Part shown: positions 1 through 7,626 of the stretch, piece by piece
Numbering within the stretch: position 1 is the stretch's first letter
Layout: each line of letters begins with the position of its first letter
DNA from: Acidimicrobiales bacterium
GTDB taxonomy: Bacteria > Actinomycetota > Acidimicrobiia > Acidimicrobiales > MedAcidi-G1
Length of the DNA stretch: 63,810 bases
Direction: 5' to 3'
NCBI GenBank assembly: GCA_014240365.1
Contig: JAAZXC010000002.1
Span: forward strand, 1 to 63,810
Notes under the pieces: model-generated
What the model was told of the DNA's origin: nothing
The model's input: the letters and a program-made list of their open reading frames with translations, nothing else
The model's database searches: none
Position numbers and translations under genes: made by a program

Positions 1-1
1 G

Positions 2-1063
2 GATCCCGACACCCCGACCGTCGTGGATGTGGAGGCGGGATTCCGGGTGGTCCACGTCGACGCCGGAGCCCACGACCTCCCCAAGGAGGACCTTCCGGGC
101 GTCGTGGACGAGTTCGCCGATGGCGTCGCCTCCTGGCTGGACACCCACCCGGGCCATGACGGGATCCTCGCCAACTACTGGTTGAGCGCGGTCGCAGGGC
201 ACCGGCTGAAGCACGAGTTGGGCCTCCCGCTCATCACGACCTTCCACACCCTCGCCATGGTGAAGGCCCAGAGCGGCGATGTGGAACCGCTGGAGCGGAT
301 CCGGGCCGAGGGCGAGGTCGTGGGGTGTTCCGACATCCTGCTGGCCAACAGCGCTGAAGAGGTCCGACAGCTCGTCGACCTGTACGGCGCCGAGCGGTCC
401 CGCATCGAGGTGGTTCCACCAGGGGTGGATCACGGCTTCTTCACGCCGGGATCCCAGGCCCTGGCCCGCCGCGCCACGGGGCTCGGCGCGGGCCCCGTCC
501 TCCTCTTCGCCGGTCGCATCCAGCCCCTAAAGGGCGTCGACGTAGCCGTTCGCACGTTGGCCGAGCTGGGTCGCCGCGATGCACGTCTCGTCGTGGTTGG
601 TGGTGCCAGTGGGTCTGCCGGGCAGGCCGAGGCGGAGCGCGTCCGCGGGATCGCCGAGTCCCACGGCCTCGCCGACAGCGTCCAGTTCGTGGACCCGCAG
701 CCGCACCACTGTCTCGCCTACTGGTACCGGGCGTCCGACGTCGTGCTGATGCCGAGTCGTTCCGAGTCGTTCGGTCTGGTCGCCCTGGAGGCTGCCGCGT
801 GCGGGATCCCCGTGGTGGCTGCCGCCGTAGGCGGCCTGCGGACCCTGGTCGACCATGGCCGGACCGGCTACCTGGTGGACGGGCGCGACCCGTCCACGTA
901 CGCCGTCCACGTGGCGGAGATCCTGGACGACCCGATTGCAGCGTCGATGATGTCGACGGCGGCCGCCCAGCGGTCCTGGTCGTACACCTGGTCGGCGACG
1001 GCCGCCCGGCTCCGCCGGATCTGTGACGACCTCTCCTCCCGGGTGCTCGTGGACTGCGCCTGA
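2..1063 (+). CDS. mshA: MshA-like GT4 glycosyltransferase, 5'-truncated
   Basis: C-terminal part of a GT-B (GT4) glycosyltransferase; the frame is open from base 2, so the true start lies outside the window. Visible motifs are the acceptor-domain ANYWLSAVAGHRL and TTFHTLAMVK stretches, FAGRIQPLKGVDV opening the donor-sugar domain, and SRSESFGLVALEAAACGIPVV, the E-x7-E nucleotide-sugar signature. These match MshA, which transfers GlcNAc from UDP-GlcNAc to inositol-3-phosphate in the first step of mycothiol synthesis. The YbjN-domain gene directly behind it is also the mycobacterial arrangement. Another GT4 specificity cannot be excluded without the N-terminus. Confidence 0.85.
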   Translation, partial: DPDTPTVVDVEAGFRVVHVDAGAHDLPKEDLPGVVDEFADGVASWLDTHPGHDGILANYWLSAVAGHRLKHELGLPLITTFHTLAMVKAQSGDVEPLERIRAEGEVVGCSDILLANSAEEVRQLVDLYGAERSRIEVVPPGVDHGFFTPGSQALARRATGLGAGPVLLFAGRIQPLKGVDVAVRTLAELGRRDARLVVVGGASGSAGQAEAERVRGIAESHGLADSVQFVDPQPHHCLAYWYRASDVVLMPSRSESFGLVALEAAACGIPVVAAAVGGLRTLVDHGRTGYLVDGRDPSTYAVHVAEILDDPIAASMMSTAAAQRSWSYTWSATAARLRRICDDLSSRVLVDCA

Positions 1064-1065
1064 CG

Positions 1066-1563
1066 TTGACCCGGGACCAGCCGCCACTCGGCCCTGACGA
1101 GATGGACGCGCTCGTCGCCGTGATCGATGCCTGGTTCGCCCGCGTGTTGGAGGAGAACCCGATCCTGGCGGCCGTCGAGCGCGACCCTGATTGCGGGCCG
1201 ACGGAGCGACGGTGGTTCGCCCGGGTGGTGGGTGAGGAGAAGGACACCTCGACGATCCGCCTCACCCTCAGACAGCGGATGCTCCACCACGAGACCTATG
1301 TGATGCCGGCCCCCGAGGAGAACCACGCTGCGTTCCACCAGCACCTGCTGAAGCGCAACTCGAGCCTGGTCGGGGCGACGTTCTGCGTAGGGGAGGAGGA
1401 TGCCGTCCTGCTGGTCGGGGCCATTGTGGCCTCCACGGTCGACGACGCCGAGCTGGATCGGCTCCTGGGAACCGTGTGGATGGCTATCGAGCGTTGCTTC
1501 AGGCCGGCACTTCGCATCGGCTTCGCCAGCCGATTCGGGGGAATCGACACCAGTCAGGATTGA
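1066..1563 (+). CDS. YbjN-domain protein
   Basis: Cytosolic protein of 165 residues. The central segment with RQRMLHHETYVMPAPEEN followed by a long-chain hydrophobic core (VGATFCVGEEDAVLLVGAI) is typical of the YbjN/DUF1790 sensory-chaperone-like fold found next to mshA in actinobacteria. The TTG start is 2 nt after the mshA stop, so the pair is probably cotranscribed and coupled; an in-frame ATG at 1102 is the alternative start. The biochemical function is not established. The mshA linkage suggests a role around mycothiol metabolism, but that is inference from context only. Confidence 0.8.
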   Translation: MTRDQPPLGPDEMDALVAVIDAWFARVLEENPILAAVERDPDCGPTERRWFARVVGEEKDTSTIRLTLRQRMLHHETYVMPAPEENHAAFHQHLLKRNSSLVGATFCVGEEDAVLLVGAIVASTVDDAELDRLLGTVWMAIERCFRPALRIGFASRFGGIDTSQD

Positions 1564-1657
1564 TGGTGGACTTTCAATACCTTTGGGTATATCGTGCCCC
1601 TCGGGTCCGGCGGCCGGATCGTCGGGGTTCGATCGGGGAAGTGAGTTCTCTGACGAC

Positions 1658-2890
1658 ATGGCCGCCGGACCTGTCGCGTCCGGCCGGAGCGCTTCGTTGA
1701 CCGCCACCCGTACAGGGCCTCCGTCACGCCTCCTCATATTCTCAGTCACGGCGATGGCGCTGCTCAACAACTCGGTGTTGATGAGCTCCACGCCGGAGAT
1801 CCTGGAATCCTTCGGAGAACCGATCGAACGTGCCGGGATGCTGATCGCCGCAGGCACCGTCACCGGGATAGTGGCGGCCCCCGCCATCGGGTTCCTGGCC
1901 GACCGCTACGGCCGCAGGCGCGTCCTCGTGCCCTGCCTGCTCGTCTTCGGGACCTTCGGCAGCCTCGGCGGATTCAGCCCATCGCTGGAGTGGCTGCTGG
2001 TAATCCGCGTGATCCAGGGCCTCGGATCCGCCGGACTCATCAACCTCGTGGTGGTCCTGATCACCGACCACTGGTCCGGCATGGAACGAACCCGCCTCCT
2101 CGGCCAGAACTCGGCGGTCATCACCACGTTCCTGGCCCTCTTCCCGTTCCTGGGCGGTGCCACCACCGACCTGTTCGGCTGGAGGTGGAACTTCGCCTAT
2201 TACGCGATGGCCCTGATCGTGGGAGCGGTGGTCGCCCGGTCCCTCCACGACCCGTGGGAGGCCCAACGAATCCCGGTGGTGCAACGCCTGCGGGAGGCAC
2301 TGGCCGAGGTGTCCATCCCGGCCAATGCCATGGTCATCGGCCTCGGATCGCTGGTCTTCTTCGTCATGTTCGGCGTATTCCTCACCCTCATCCCCATCCA
2401 CCTCCACGAGACCTTCGGCCTGAGTCCCACACAGCGCGGCCTGGTCGCAGCGGTACCTGCGGTGACGTCGACGGCCACAGCGCTCGTGGTCACCTGGTTC
2501 CGGGTTCGGATGTCCGCCGGGGTGATGGTGGCCATCGGCCTCGGCGTGTTCGGCGCCACGTTCGTTGCCATGGGCCTCGGTTCGCTTTGGCTCCTCGTGG
2601 CAGCGGCAGCGGTGTACGGACTGGCCGAGGGGATCACGATCCCGACACTCCAGGACCTCGTCGCAGCGCGGGCCCCGGAGCACCTCCGGGGGACCATCCT
2701 GGCTCTGTGGGTGAGCAGCCTCCGGCTGGGCCAGACAGCCGGCCCGCTGGTGGTCGGAGTGGCGATCGGCTTCTGGTCGACCGGGACGGTGCTGGCGGGA
2801 GCCGGCGTGCTGGTGATGGTGGTCGGCGTCGCCGTCGGGACGTCGCGCGTGCTGCCGGACGGCCGGCCGTCGGCCGACGCCAGCCTGTAG
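1658..2890 (+). CDS. MFS transporter (DHA1-like exporter)
   Basis: Predicted 12-helix major facilitator. The loop between helices 2 and 3 carries the family motif FLADRYGRRRVLVP, and the hydrophobic periodicity continues to the C-terminus. Its 410 residues from ATG 1658 is the usual family size. The frame stays open upstream into the ybjN-like gene, so the start is uncertain: ATG 1658 has only a distant purine run, while TTG 1697 has GGAG 8 nt upstream (1685-1688) and sits just before the first hydrophobic helix. Substrate unknown; drug or metabolite efflux is the family default. The TAG stop (2888-2890) is also part of the predicted proC -10 box. Confidence 0.85.
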   Translation: MAAGPVASGRSASLTATRTGPPSRLLIFSVTAMALLNNSVLMSSTPEILESFGEPIERAGMLIAAGTVTGIVAAPAIGFLADRYGRRRVLVPCLLVFGTFGSLGGFSPSLEWLLVIRVIQGLGSAGLINLVVVLITDHWSGMERTRLLGQNSAVITTFLALFPFLGGATTDLFGWRWNFAYYAMALIVGAVVARSLHDPWEAQRIPVVQRLREALAEVSIPANAMVIGLGSLVFFVMFGVFLTLIPIHLHETFGLSPTQRGLVAAVPAVTSTATALVVTWFRVRMSAGVMVAIGLGVFGATFVAMGLGSLWLLVAAAAVYGLAEGITIPTLQDLVAARAPEHLRGTILALWVSSLRLGQTAGPLVVGVAIGFWSTGTVLAGAGVLVMVVGVAVGTSRVLPDGRPSADASL

Positions 2891-2893
2891 GTT
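2888..2893 (+). promoter_or_regulatory. -10 box of leaderless proC promoter
   Basis: TAGGTT, then 6 nt, then the GTG start of proC, with no Shine-Dalgarno. This fits the actinobacterial TAnnnT -10 with transcription starting at the start codon. The TAG overlaps the stop codon of the MFS gene. Confidence 0.5.
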
Positions 2894-2899
2894 CGCCCC

Positions 2900-3694
2900 G
2901 TGACCACGAAACTCCAGGTGATCGGCGGCGGGAAGATGGGCGAGGCCCTGCTGAGGGGTCTCGTGGCCGACGGCTGGGCGGCCGCTCCGGAGCTCCACGT
3001 GGTGGAACCCGATGAGGGCCGCCGGGACCTTCTGGCCGAGGCGCTACCCGGCGTCTCATGTGGTGGTGTCGCCCTGGCCGGCGTCGACACCCTCGTTGCC
3101 GTCAAGCCCCACGTGGTGGCCGATGTCTGTGCCGACCTGGCCGCCCTCGGCGTGCCACGGGTCCTGTCCATCGCCGCCGGTATCCGGACCAACGCCATGG
3201 AGGCCATCCTGGGTCCTGACATGCCGGTGGTCCGGGTGATGCCCAACACGCCGTCGATAGTGGGCGAGGGCGCCGCCGCAGTCGCCGGAGGCAGGGCCGC
3301 CACCACCGACGACCTCGACTGGGCCTCAGGGATCCTCTCGGCGGTCGGCAAGGTGGTCGTGGTCGATGAGGACCTGCTGGATGCCGTCACCGGCCTCTCG
3401 GGATCCGGTCCCGCCTACGTGTTCCTCCTGGCCGAGGCCCTCATGGACGCGGGCGAAGCCGAGGGGCTGTCACGCGACGTGGCAGTGGCCCTGACCGAAC
3501 AGACCCTGCTGGGCGCCGCCACGCTGCTGCGCCAATCCGAGGAGTCCGCGGCGACGCTGCGCCAGAACGTCACATCGGCGGGCGGAACCACGGCGGCCGG
3601 TCTTGCCGTGTTCGAGGCCGGCGACTTCCGTTCGATGGTGCGGGACGTGGTCGCAGCTGCCAGCGAGCGTTCACGCCAACTGGGTGCCGGCTGA
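2900..3694 (+). CDS. proC: pyrroline-5-carboxylate reductase
   Basis: Reduces 1-pyrroline-5-carboxylate to L-proline with NAD(P)H, the last step of proline synthesis, in the cytosol. The N-terminal Rossmann motif VIGGGKMGEALLRGL is followed by VKPHVV, the VRVMPNTPSIVGEGA loop, and the C-terminal dimerisation signature LSGSGPAYVFLLAEALMDAG with TSAGGTTAAGL. The 264 residues match the family length. The GTG start at 2900 follows the leaderless -10 box at 2888, so proC probably has its own promoter and leads into the next two genes. Confidence 0.96.
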   Translation: MTTKLQVIGGGKMGEALLRGLVADGWAAAPELHVVEPDEGRRDLLAEALPGVSCGGVALAGVDTLVAVKPHVVADVCADLAALGVPRVLSIAAGIRTNAMEAILGPDMPVVRVMPNTPSIVGEGAAAVAGGRAATTDDLDWASGILSAVGKVVVVDEDLLDAVTGLSGSGPAYVFLLAEALMDAGEAEGLSRDVAVALTEQTLLGAATLLRQSEESAATLRQNVTSAGGTTAAGLAVFEAGDFRSMVRDVVAAASERSRQLGAG

Positions 3695-3697
3695 ATC

Positions 3698-4582
3698 GTG
3701 GGCCGGCGCTACGACACGATCTCGTTCCTTTCCGACTACGGGACCGACGACGAGTTCGTCGGCGTAGTCCACTCGGTCCTGCGCAGCATCGCCCCGCACG
3801 CGCTGGTGGTTGACGTCACCCATGGGATCGCTGCCCATGACGTACGCGCAGGGGGCCTGGCCCTGGCCCGCGCTTCCGGGTATCTCTGCCCGGGGGTGGT
3901 GCTTGCCGTGGTCGACCCGGGGGTCGGGACCGACCGCAGAGCTGTGGCGGTGGAGGTAGGCGACGGGGAGTCGGTGCTGGTCGGCCCGGACAACGGCCTG
4001 CTGGCTTCGGCGGTGGCCATGGTGGGTGGCGCTGGTCGGGCCGTGTCGCTGACCGGGACGGCCTGGCACCTTCCAACGCCGGGACCCACCTTCGACGGTC
4101 GTGACGTGTTCGCTCCGGTCGCCGCTCATCTGGCCAACGGCGTGGACCTGGCCGAGTTCGGCGACACGGTCGAGCCGGCCGGCCTGCTGCCCGGGGTGCT
4201 CCCGGTGGCGGCGGTCGAGGCCGACGGCCTGCATGCCGAGGTGCTCTGGGTGGACCGGTTCGGCAACGTGCAACTGAACGTGGATCCCGCGGAACTCGAG
4301 GACCTCGGCGCCGGTGACCGGTTCCGGGTACGTGTCGCCGACAGGGTGCTTCCGGCCCGACTGGTCTCGGCCTACGACGATGTGGCGACCGGTGGCCTCG
4401 GTGTGCTGGTCGACTCCTGGGGTCTGGTCTCGCTCGTGGCGGCACGGGCATCGGCGGCCGCCGACCTGTCCATTGGTGAGGGAGCGGCGGTGATCCTCAC
4501 GGCCGCGGACCCTGACGAAGGTGTGAGCACCCGTGTCTCGATCAGCGGTCGCTCCACCGCTGACGAATCGGAGGGAACCTGA
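3698..4582 (+). CDS. SAM hydrolase (SAM hydroxide adenosyltransferase, DUF62)
   Basis: Hydrolyses S-adenosylmethionine to adenosine and methionine; family relatives are the fluorinase/chlorinase fold enzymes. Diagnostic blocks are FLSDYGTDDEFVG at the N-terminus, VDPGVGTDRRAV, VGPDNGLL, FDGRDVFAPVAAHLA and the C-terminal-domain entry WVDRFGNVQLN. No halogenase-specific loop is recognised, so the hydrolase assignment is preferred. 294 residues; GTG start 3 nt after proC. The stop overlaps the next start (TGATG), which indicates translational coupling. The physiological reason for SAM hydrolysis in this family is not settled. Confidence 0.9.
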   Translation: MGRRYDTISFLSDYGTDDEFVGVVHSVLRSIAPHALVVDVTHGIAAHDVRAGGLALARASGYLCPGVVLAVVDPGVGTDRRAVAVEVGDGESVLVGPDNGLLASAVAMVGGAGRAVSLTGTAWHLPTPGPTFDGRDVFAPVAAHLANGVDLAEFGDTVEPAGLLPGVLPVAAVEADGLHAEVLWVDRFGNVQLNVDPAELEDLGAGDRFRVRVADRVLPARLVSAYDDVATGGLGVLVDSWGLVSLVAARASAAADLSIGEGAAVILTAADPDEGVSTRVSISGRSTADESEGT

Positions 4583-4671
4583 TGCGCCTCGGAACGACCA
4601 TCGTGACGGCGATCCTGTTGGCGGCCATCCTGGGCGCAGCCGTGATCCAGTTCGTCCTGATCGTCGAGTAA
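4582..4671 (+). CDS. 29-residue single-helix membrane peptide
   Basis: Short frame starting at the ATG that overlaps the TGA of the SAM hydrolase gene by one base (TGATG) and ending at TAA 4669-4671. The peptide has a short basic N-terminus (MRLGTT), one uninterrupted hydrophobic stretch of about 20 residues, and an acidic end (IVE). Coupling to the upstream gene and clean single-pass topology argue for a real micro-protein. No family is recognised and no function is proposed. It ends 16 nt before the convergent membrane-protein gene. Confidence 0.55.
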   Translation: MRLGTTIVTAILLAAILGAAVIQFVLIVE

Positions 4672-4687
4672 CAGGGTCGGCAGGCTT

Positions 4688-5374
4688 TCAGACGTCAGAC
4701 CGACTCCCGGTGGCGACCAGGGCGCCGGCGAAGATGAGTGAGATCCCGACCAGCAGGGAGACCGCGAACCCGGTCATCTCGTCGAGGACGGAGTTGACCA
4801 GCCCGCCCAGGCTGAGCACCAGTGCACCGGCCACGATCAGGCCGTTGCCCAGGGCACCACGCCGTGCGGCCCCCGTGCCGATCCGTAGCAGCCTGGTCAT
4901 CGACCAGATCGATCCGAGGATCACGACGAGAGCCCCGATCGACGAGGCGACCGCTGCGGCCACCCGGGGCCCCGGACCGAACACGTCGCTGCCACGAGGC
5001 AGGACGTCGGCGACGAAGGTGCCGTGGATCGGGGAGGCGGCCACCACGCCGGCTGCGAATGTGCCGAGCAGGACTGTCGCCACGGTGATCCGGTCCGCTG
5101 TTCGACGACTGAACAGGAGGTACACGGTCCCGAGGGCCAGGATCGGCACGTTCAGCACGGCCCCGAACGCGTAGAAGGACCGGAAGGGGCCAGCGGACCA
5201 GCCGTTGGCCGCCCCCCACCAGAGTGATGCCGCGCCGGCGGCGAAAAGCCCGAGGGATGCCGACCAGGCGAGGTCCTGGGGGTGGCGTCGATCCAGCCAG
5301 CGTTCCAGGACCGTGGCGGCGAAGGCCAGCGAGACGAGGGTGGCCGCGGCGGCCACGGCGATCTGGTGGGTCAC
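4688..5374 (-). CDS. multipass membrane protein divergent from rex, unknown function
   Basis: 228-residue, strongly hydrophobic protein with about seven predicted helices; no domain is recognised. The frame is open upstream across the rex regulatory region, but GTG 5374 is chosen: it begins right before the first helix (THQIAVAAAATLVSLAFAA), and a TACCGT box lies 7 nt upstream (leaderless pattern). It shares about 120 bp with the divergent rex gene, whose Rex operator at 5463-5480 lies about 90 bp upstream, so redox control is possible. Conserved-looking features are charged loops (ERWLDRRHPQDLAW) and SRRTADRI. Confidence 0.7.
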   Translation of the reverse strand: MTHQIAVAAAATLVSLAFAATVLERWLDRRHPQDLAWSASLGLFAAGAASLWWGAANGWSAGPFRSFYAFGAVLNVPILALGTVYLLFSRRTADRITVATVLLGTFAAGVVAASPIHGTFVADVLPRGSDVFGPGPRVAAAVASSIGALVVILGSIWSMTRLLRIGTGAARRGALGNGLIVAGALVLSLGGLVNSVLDEMTGFAVSLLVGISLIFAGALVATGSRSDV

Positions 5375-5381
5375 GGTGGGA

Positions 5382-5387
5382 ACGGTA
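5382..5387 (-). promoter_or_regulatory. -10 box, leaderless promoter of the membrane protein gene
   Basis: On the minus strand TACCGT is followed by 7 nt and the GTG start at 5374. No Shine-Dalgarno is visible, so a leaderless transcript is predicted. Confidence 0.45.
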
Positions 5388-5462
5388 TTGGTCGATCGGT
5401 GGTCACCGACAGCGCAGCGCCGGGCACCCGGAGGCGTCTGTCCACGAGGACCCGAAGATGCC

Positions 5463-5480
5463 ATGTGAAATGGTGCACAA
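5463..5480 (+). promoter_or_regulatory. Rex operator at the rex promoter
   Basis: ATGTGAAATGGTGCACAA matches the Rex consensus TTGTGAANNNNTTCACAA at 12 of 14 defined positions and is a near-perfect inverted repeat. It ends 5 nt before the predicted rex -10 box, so bound Rex would cover the -35/-10 spacer. Autoregulation of rex-hemA operons through such a site is known in Streptomyces. Confidence 0.85.
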
Positions 5481-5485
5481 GCGCC

Positions 5486-5491
5486 TAGTTT
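5486..5491 (+). promoter_or_regulatory. -10 box of leaderless rex promoter
   Basis: TAGTTT, 7 nt before ATG 5499, with no Shine-Dalgarno between them. Supports a leaderless rex transcript whose promoter is blocked by the adjacent Rex operator. Confidence 0.55.
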
Positions 5492-5498
5492 GATCCCC

Positions 5499-6179
5499 AT
5501 GGCCGACGCCGCTGGTCCGAGGCAAGACGAGCCGATTCCGGATGCCACCGTCGCACGCCTACCCATCTACCTGAGGGGCCTCGTCGAGCTCTCCGATGAC
5601 GGCGTTTCAACGGTGTCGTCGGTGGTCCTTGCCTCCCTGGCTGGCGTGAACGCCGCCAACGTTCGCAAGGACATGTCCTACCTGCACGCCCACGGCACCC
5701 GAGGTGTGGGATACGAGGTCGACCACCTCATCGGCGAGATCAGCCTGGCCCTGGGTGGTGGCGTGCGCAGCCCCGTCGTGATCGTCGGAGTCGGGAACCT
5801 GGGCCGTGCACTCAGCCGGTACGACGGGTTCGTGGCCGGTGGCTTCCCGGTCGCCGGCCTGGTCGATGCCGACCCGGCTGTCGTGGGAAGGAAGGTCGCG
5901 GGAAACATCGTGCGGTCCGTGGAGGACCTGGCCGACCTCGTTGCCGAGACCGGCTGCACTGTCGGCATCGTGGCCACCCCGGCGGCGGCTGCCCAGGTGG
6001 CGGTCGACAGCCTGGTGGCCTCAGGGGTCAGTTCGATCCTGAACTTCGCCCCGACCGTGGTGACCGTGCCCGACCGGGTCGACCTCCGTCAGGTGGACCT
6101 GGCGACCGAGCTCCAGATCCTCGGATACCACCAGCACCACCGGGCCGTCGCAGGGCGGTCCGACCGGGCGACAGGCTAG
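5499..6179 (+). CDS. rex: redox-sensing transcriptional repressor Rex
   Basis: Senses the NADH/NAD+ ratio and represses respiratory and haem genes when NAD+ is high. The N-terminal winged helix contains NAANVRKDMSYLHAHGTRGVGYEVDHL, the conserved Rex DNA-binding segment; the NAD-binding domain has VIVGVGNLGRALSRYDGF; the C-terminal swapped helix includes ATELQILGYHQ. ATG 5499 gives 226 residues; a TTG three codons upstream is in frame, but the leaderless -10 box fits ATG better. First gene of rex-hemA-hemC-hemD-hemB-hemL, with a matching operator in its own promoter and another at 15692. Confidence 0.96.
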   Translation: MADAAGPRQDEPIPDATVARLPIYLRGLVELSDDGVSTVSSVVLASLAGVNAANVRKDMSYLHAHGTRGVGYEVDHLIGEISLALGGGVRSPVVIVGVGNLGRALSRYDGFVAGGFPVAGLVDADPAVVGRKVAGNIVRSVEDLADLVAETGCTVGIVATPAAAAQVAVDSLVASGVSSILNFAPTVVTVPDRVDLRQVDLATELQILGYHQHHRAVAGRSDRATG

Positions 6180-6352
6180 ATGTCGGTCGTGGAGACGGTG
6201 ACAGGTACGTACCGGGGCCAAGGGTTGGAAAGAACCGCCTGCATCGGGAATGCTGTGGACCTGGAGAGGGGCTTCACCACCCCTGCCATCCGTCCCAACA
6301 CCGACCATCCGACCCTCGGGCCGGGTAGCCGGAGAACAAGGAGTATCGGCCC
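6180..6352 (+). other. rex-hemA intergenic leader
   Basis: 173 bp without a convincing gene. It holds one short GC hairpin (AGGGG 6267-6271 pairing with CCCCT 6280-6284, no T-tract) and the hemA Shine-Dalgarno AAGGAG at 6338-6343. No known riboswitch is recognised; a leader that tunes hemA is possible but unproven. Confidence 0.4.
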
Positions 6353-7528
6353 TTGTCGGTCGTAGCCGTAGGTCTCAACCACCGCACCGTGCCGCTCGAC
6401 CTGCTCGAGCGCATGACGGTCCCGGCGTCGCGCCTGCCCAAGGCGTTGGCCGACCTCACGTCGCGCGAGCACATCAACGAGGCCGTGGTCCTGTCGACCT
6501 GCAACCGGATCGAGGTGTACGTATTCGCCGAGAAGTTCCACGGTGCGTACCAGGACATCCGCAACTTCTTCGCCGAGGTGTCCCATGTGGCGCCCGAGGA
6601 GTTCTCCGACCACCTGACCAGCCTCTACGACGGTGATGCGGCCAGGCACCTCTTCTCGGTGGCCTCCGGTCTGGATTCGGCCGTACTGGGCGAGCACGAG
6701 ATCCTCGGCCAGGTTCGCAAGTCATGGGAGACGGCCTCCACCGAGGGTGCTGTCGGTCCCGTCCTCAACACGTTGTTCCGCCATTCCCTCGAGGTGGGCA
6801 AGCGGGTCCGCACCGAGACGGCCATCTCCCGGAACATCACATCGGTCTCACAGGCAGCCGTGGCCATGGCCACCGAGCGCCTCGGCGGCCTGGGGGGTCG
6901 ACAGGTCCTGATCGTTGGTGCCGGCGAGATGGGCGAAGGCCTGGCCCGTGCCCTGCACGGTGGTGGCGTGGCCGGAATCCGCGTGGCCAATCGCACCTGG
7001 GACCGTGCAGTCGAGGTGGCCGGACGCCTGGGCGGCGAACCGGTTCGCCTGGACGACCTGCCCCACCACCTCGCAGAGGTGGACGTTCTGCTCACCTCGA
7101 CAAATGCCTCCGCCGCGATCCTCGAGCACGGCGACCTGGCCAGCGTGGTCGGCGAACGCCATGGTCGTGAACTCCTGGTGGTCGACATTGCCGTACCGCG
7201 CGACGTCGACCCGACCGCCGGCGAGATCGAAGGCGTGACTCTCCTGGACATGGACGATCTCCGGGAGTTCGCAGATGTGGGCATCCGGGAACGCCAGCGT
7301 GAGGTGACCGCGGTGCACGCCATCCTGGACGTCGAGCTGGATCGCTACGTCGACGAGTCGACAGCCCGGTCGGTGGCTCCGTTGGTGGCCAGCCTGAGGG
7401 CACGCGGTGACCTCGTCCGCTCCGGTGAACTGCAGCGGCTCGTCGCCCGTCTGGGCGACCTGGACGACCGTCAGCGCGACGCCGTCGAGGCCCTCGCCGC
7501 CGGCATCGTGGGCAAGCTCCTGCACTAG
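6353..7528 (+). CDS. hemA: glutamyl-tRNA reductase, interrupted by in-frame TAG
   Basis: Reduces Glu-tRNA(Glu) to glutamate-1-semialdehyde with NADPH, the committed C5 tetrapyrrole step. Catalytic Cys50 sits in STCNRIEVYVF; GLNHRTVPLDLLERM opens the protein, GEHEILGQVR and the NADPH-domain GAGEMGEGLARAL follow. TTG start with AAGGAG 9 nt upstream. The reading frame stops at TAG 7526-7528 (codon 392), yet the same frame continues for 27 codons with the family's usual C-terminus. The expected residue at the stop is Glu (KLLHEPTVRL-type), so the interruption looks like GAG changed to TAG. The catalytic and NADPH domains are intact; only the tail of the dimerisation helix is lost if the stop is real. 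Confidence 0.93.
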   Translation: MSVVAVGLNHRTVPLDLLERMTVPASRLPKALADLTSREHINEAVVLSTCNRIEVYVFAEKFHGAYQDIRNFFAEVSHVAPEEFSDHLTSLYDGDAARHLFSVASGLDSAVLGEHEILGQVRKSWETASTEGAVGPVLNTLFRHSLEVGKRVRTETAISRNITSVSQAAVAMATERLGGLGGRQVLIVGAGEMGEGLARALHGGGVAGIRVANRTWDRAVEVAGRLGGEPVRLDDLPHHLAEVDVLLTSTNASAAILEHGDLASVVGERHGRELLVVDIAVPRDVDPTAGEIEGVTLLDMDDLREFADVGIRERQREVTAVHAILDVELDRYVDESTARSVAPLVASLRARGDLVRSGELQRLVARLGDLDDRQRDAVEALAAGIVGKLLH

Positions 7529-7612
7529 CCGACGGTGCGCCTCAAGGACGCCACCGGCACCGCCCGTGGCGAGCGCCTGGCCGAGGCCCTGCGCGACCTC
7601 TTCGACCTCTAG
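7529..7612 (+). other. hemA: detached hemA C-terminal segment
   Basis: 27 codons in the hemA frame after the TAG, encoding PTVRLKD...GERLAEALRDLFDL and ending in TAG 7610-7612. This is the normal end of actinobacterial glutamyl-tRNA reductases, so the segment is the severed tail of hemA rather than a separate gene. With it, HemA would be 419 codons, the usual size. Confidence 0.85.
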
Positions 7613-7626
7613 GACTGGCGACGGCC

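Noticed and set aside
441..1887. Long open frames on the minus strand opposite mshA and ybjN
   Set aside because: GC-rich shadow frames with Arg/Pro-rich translations and no domain; the plus-strand genes have clear family motifs.
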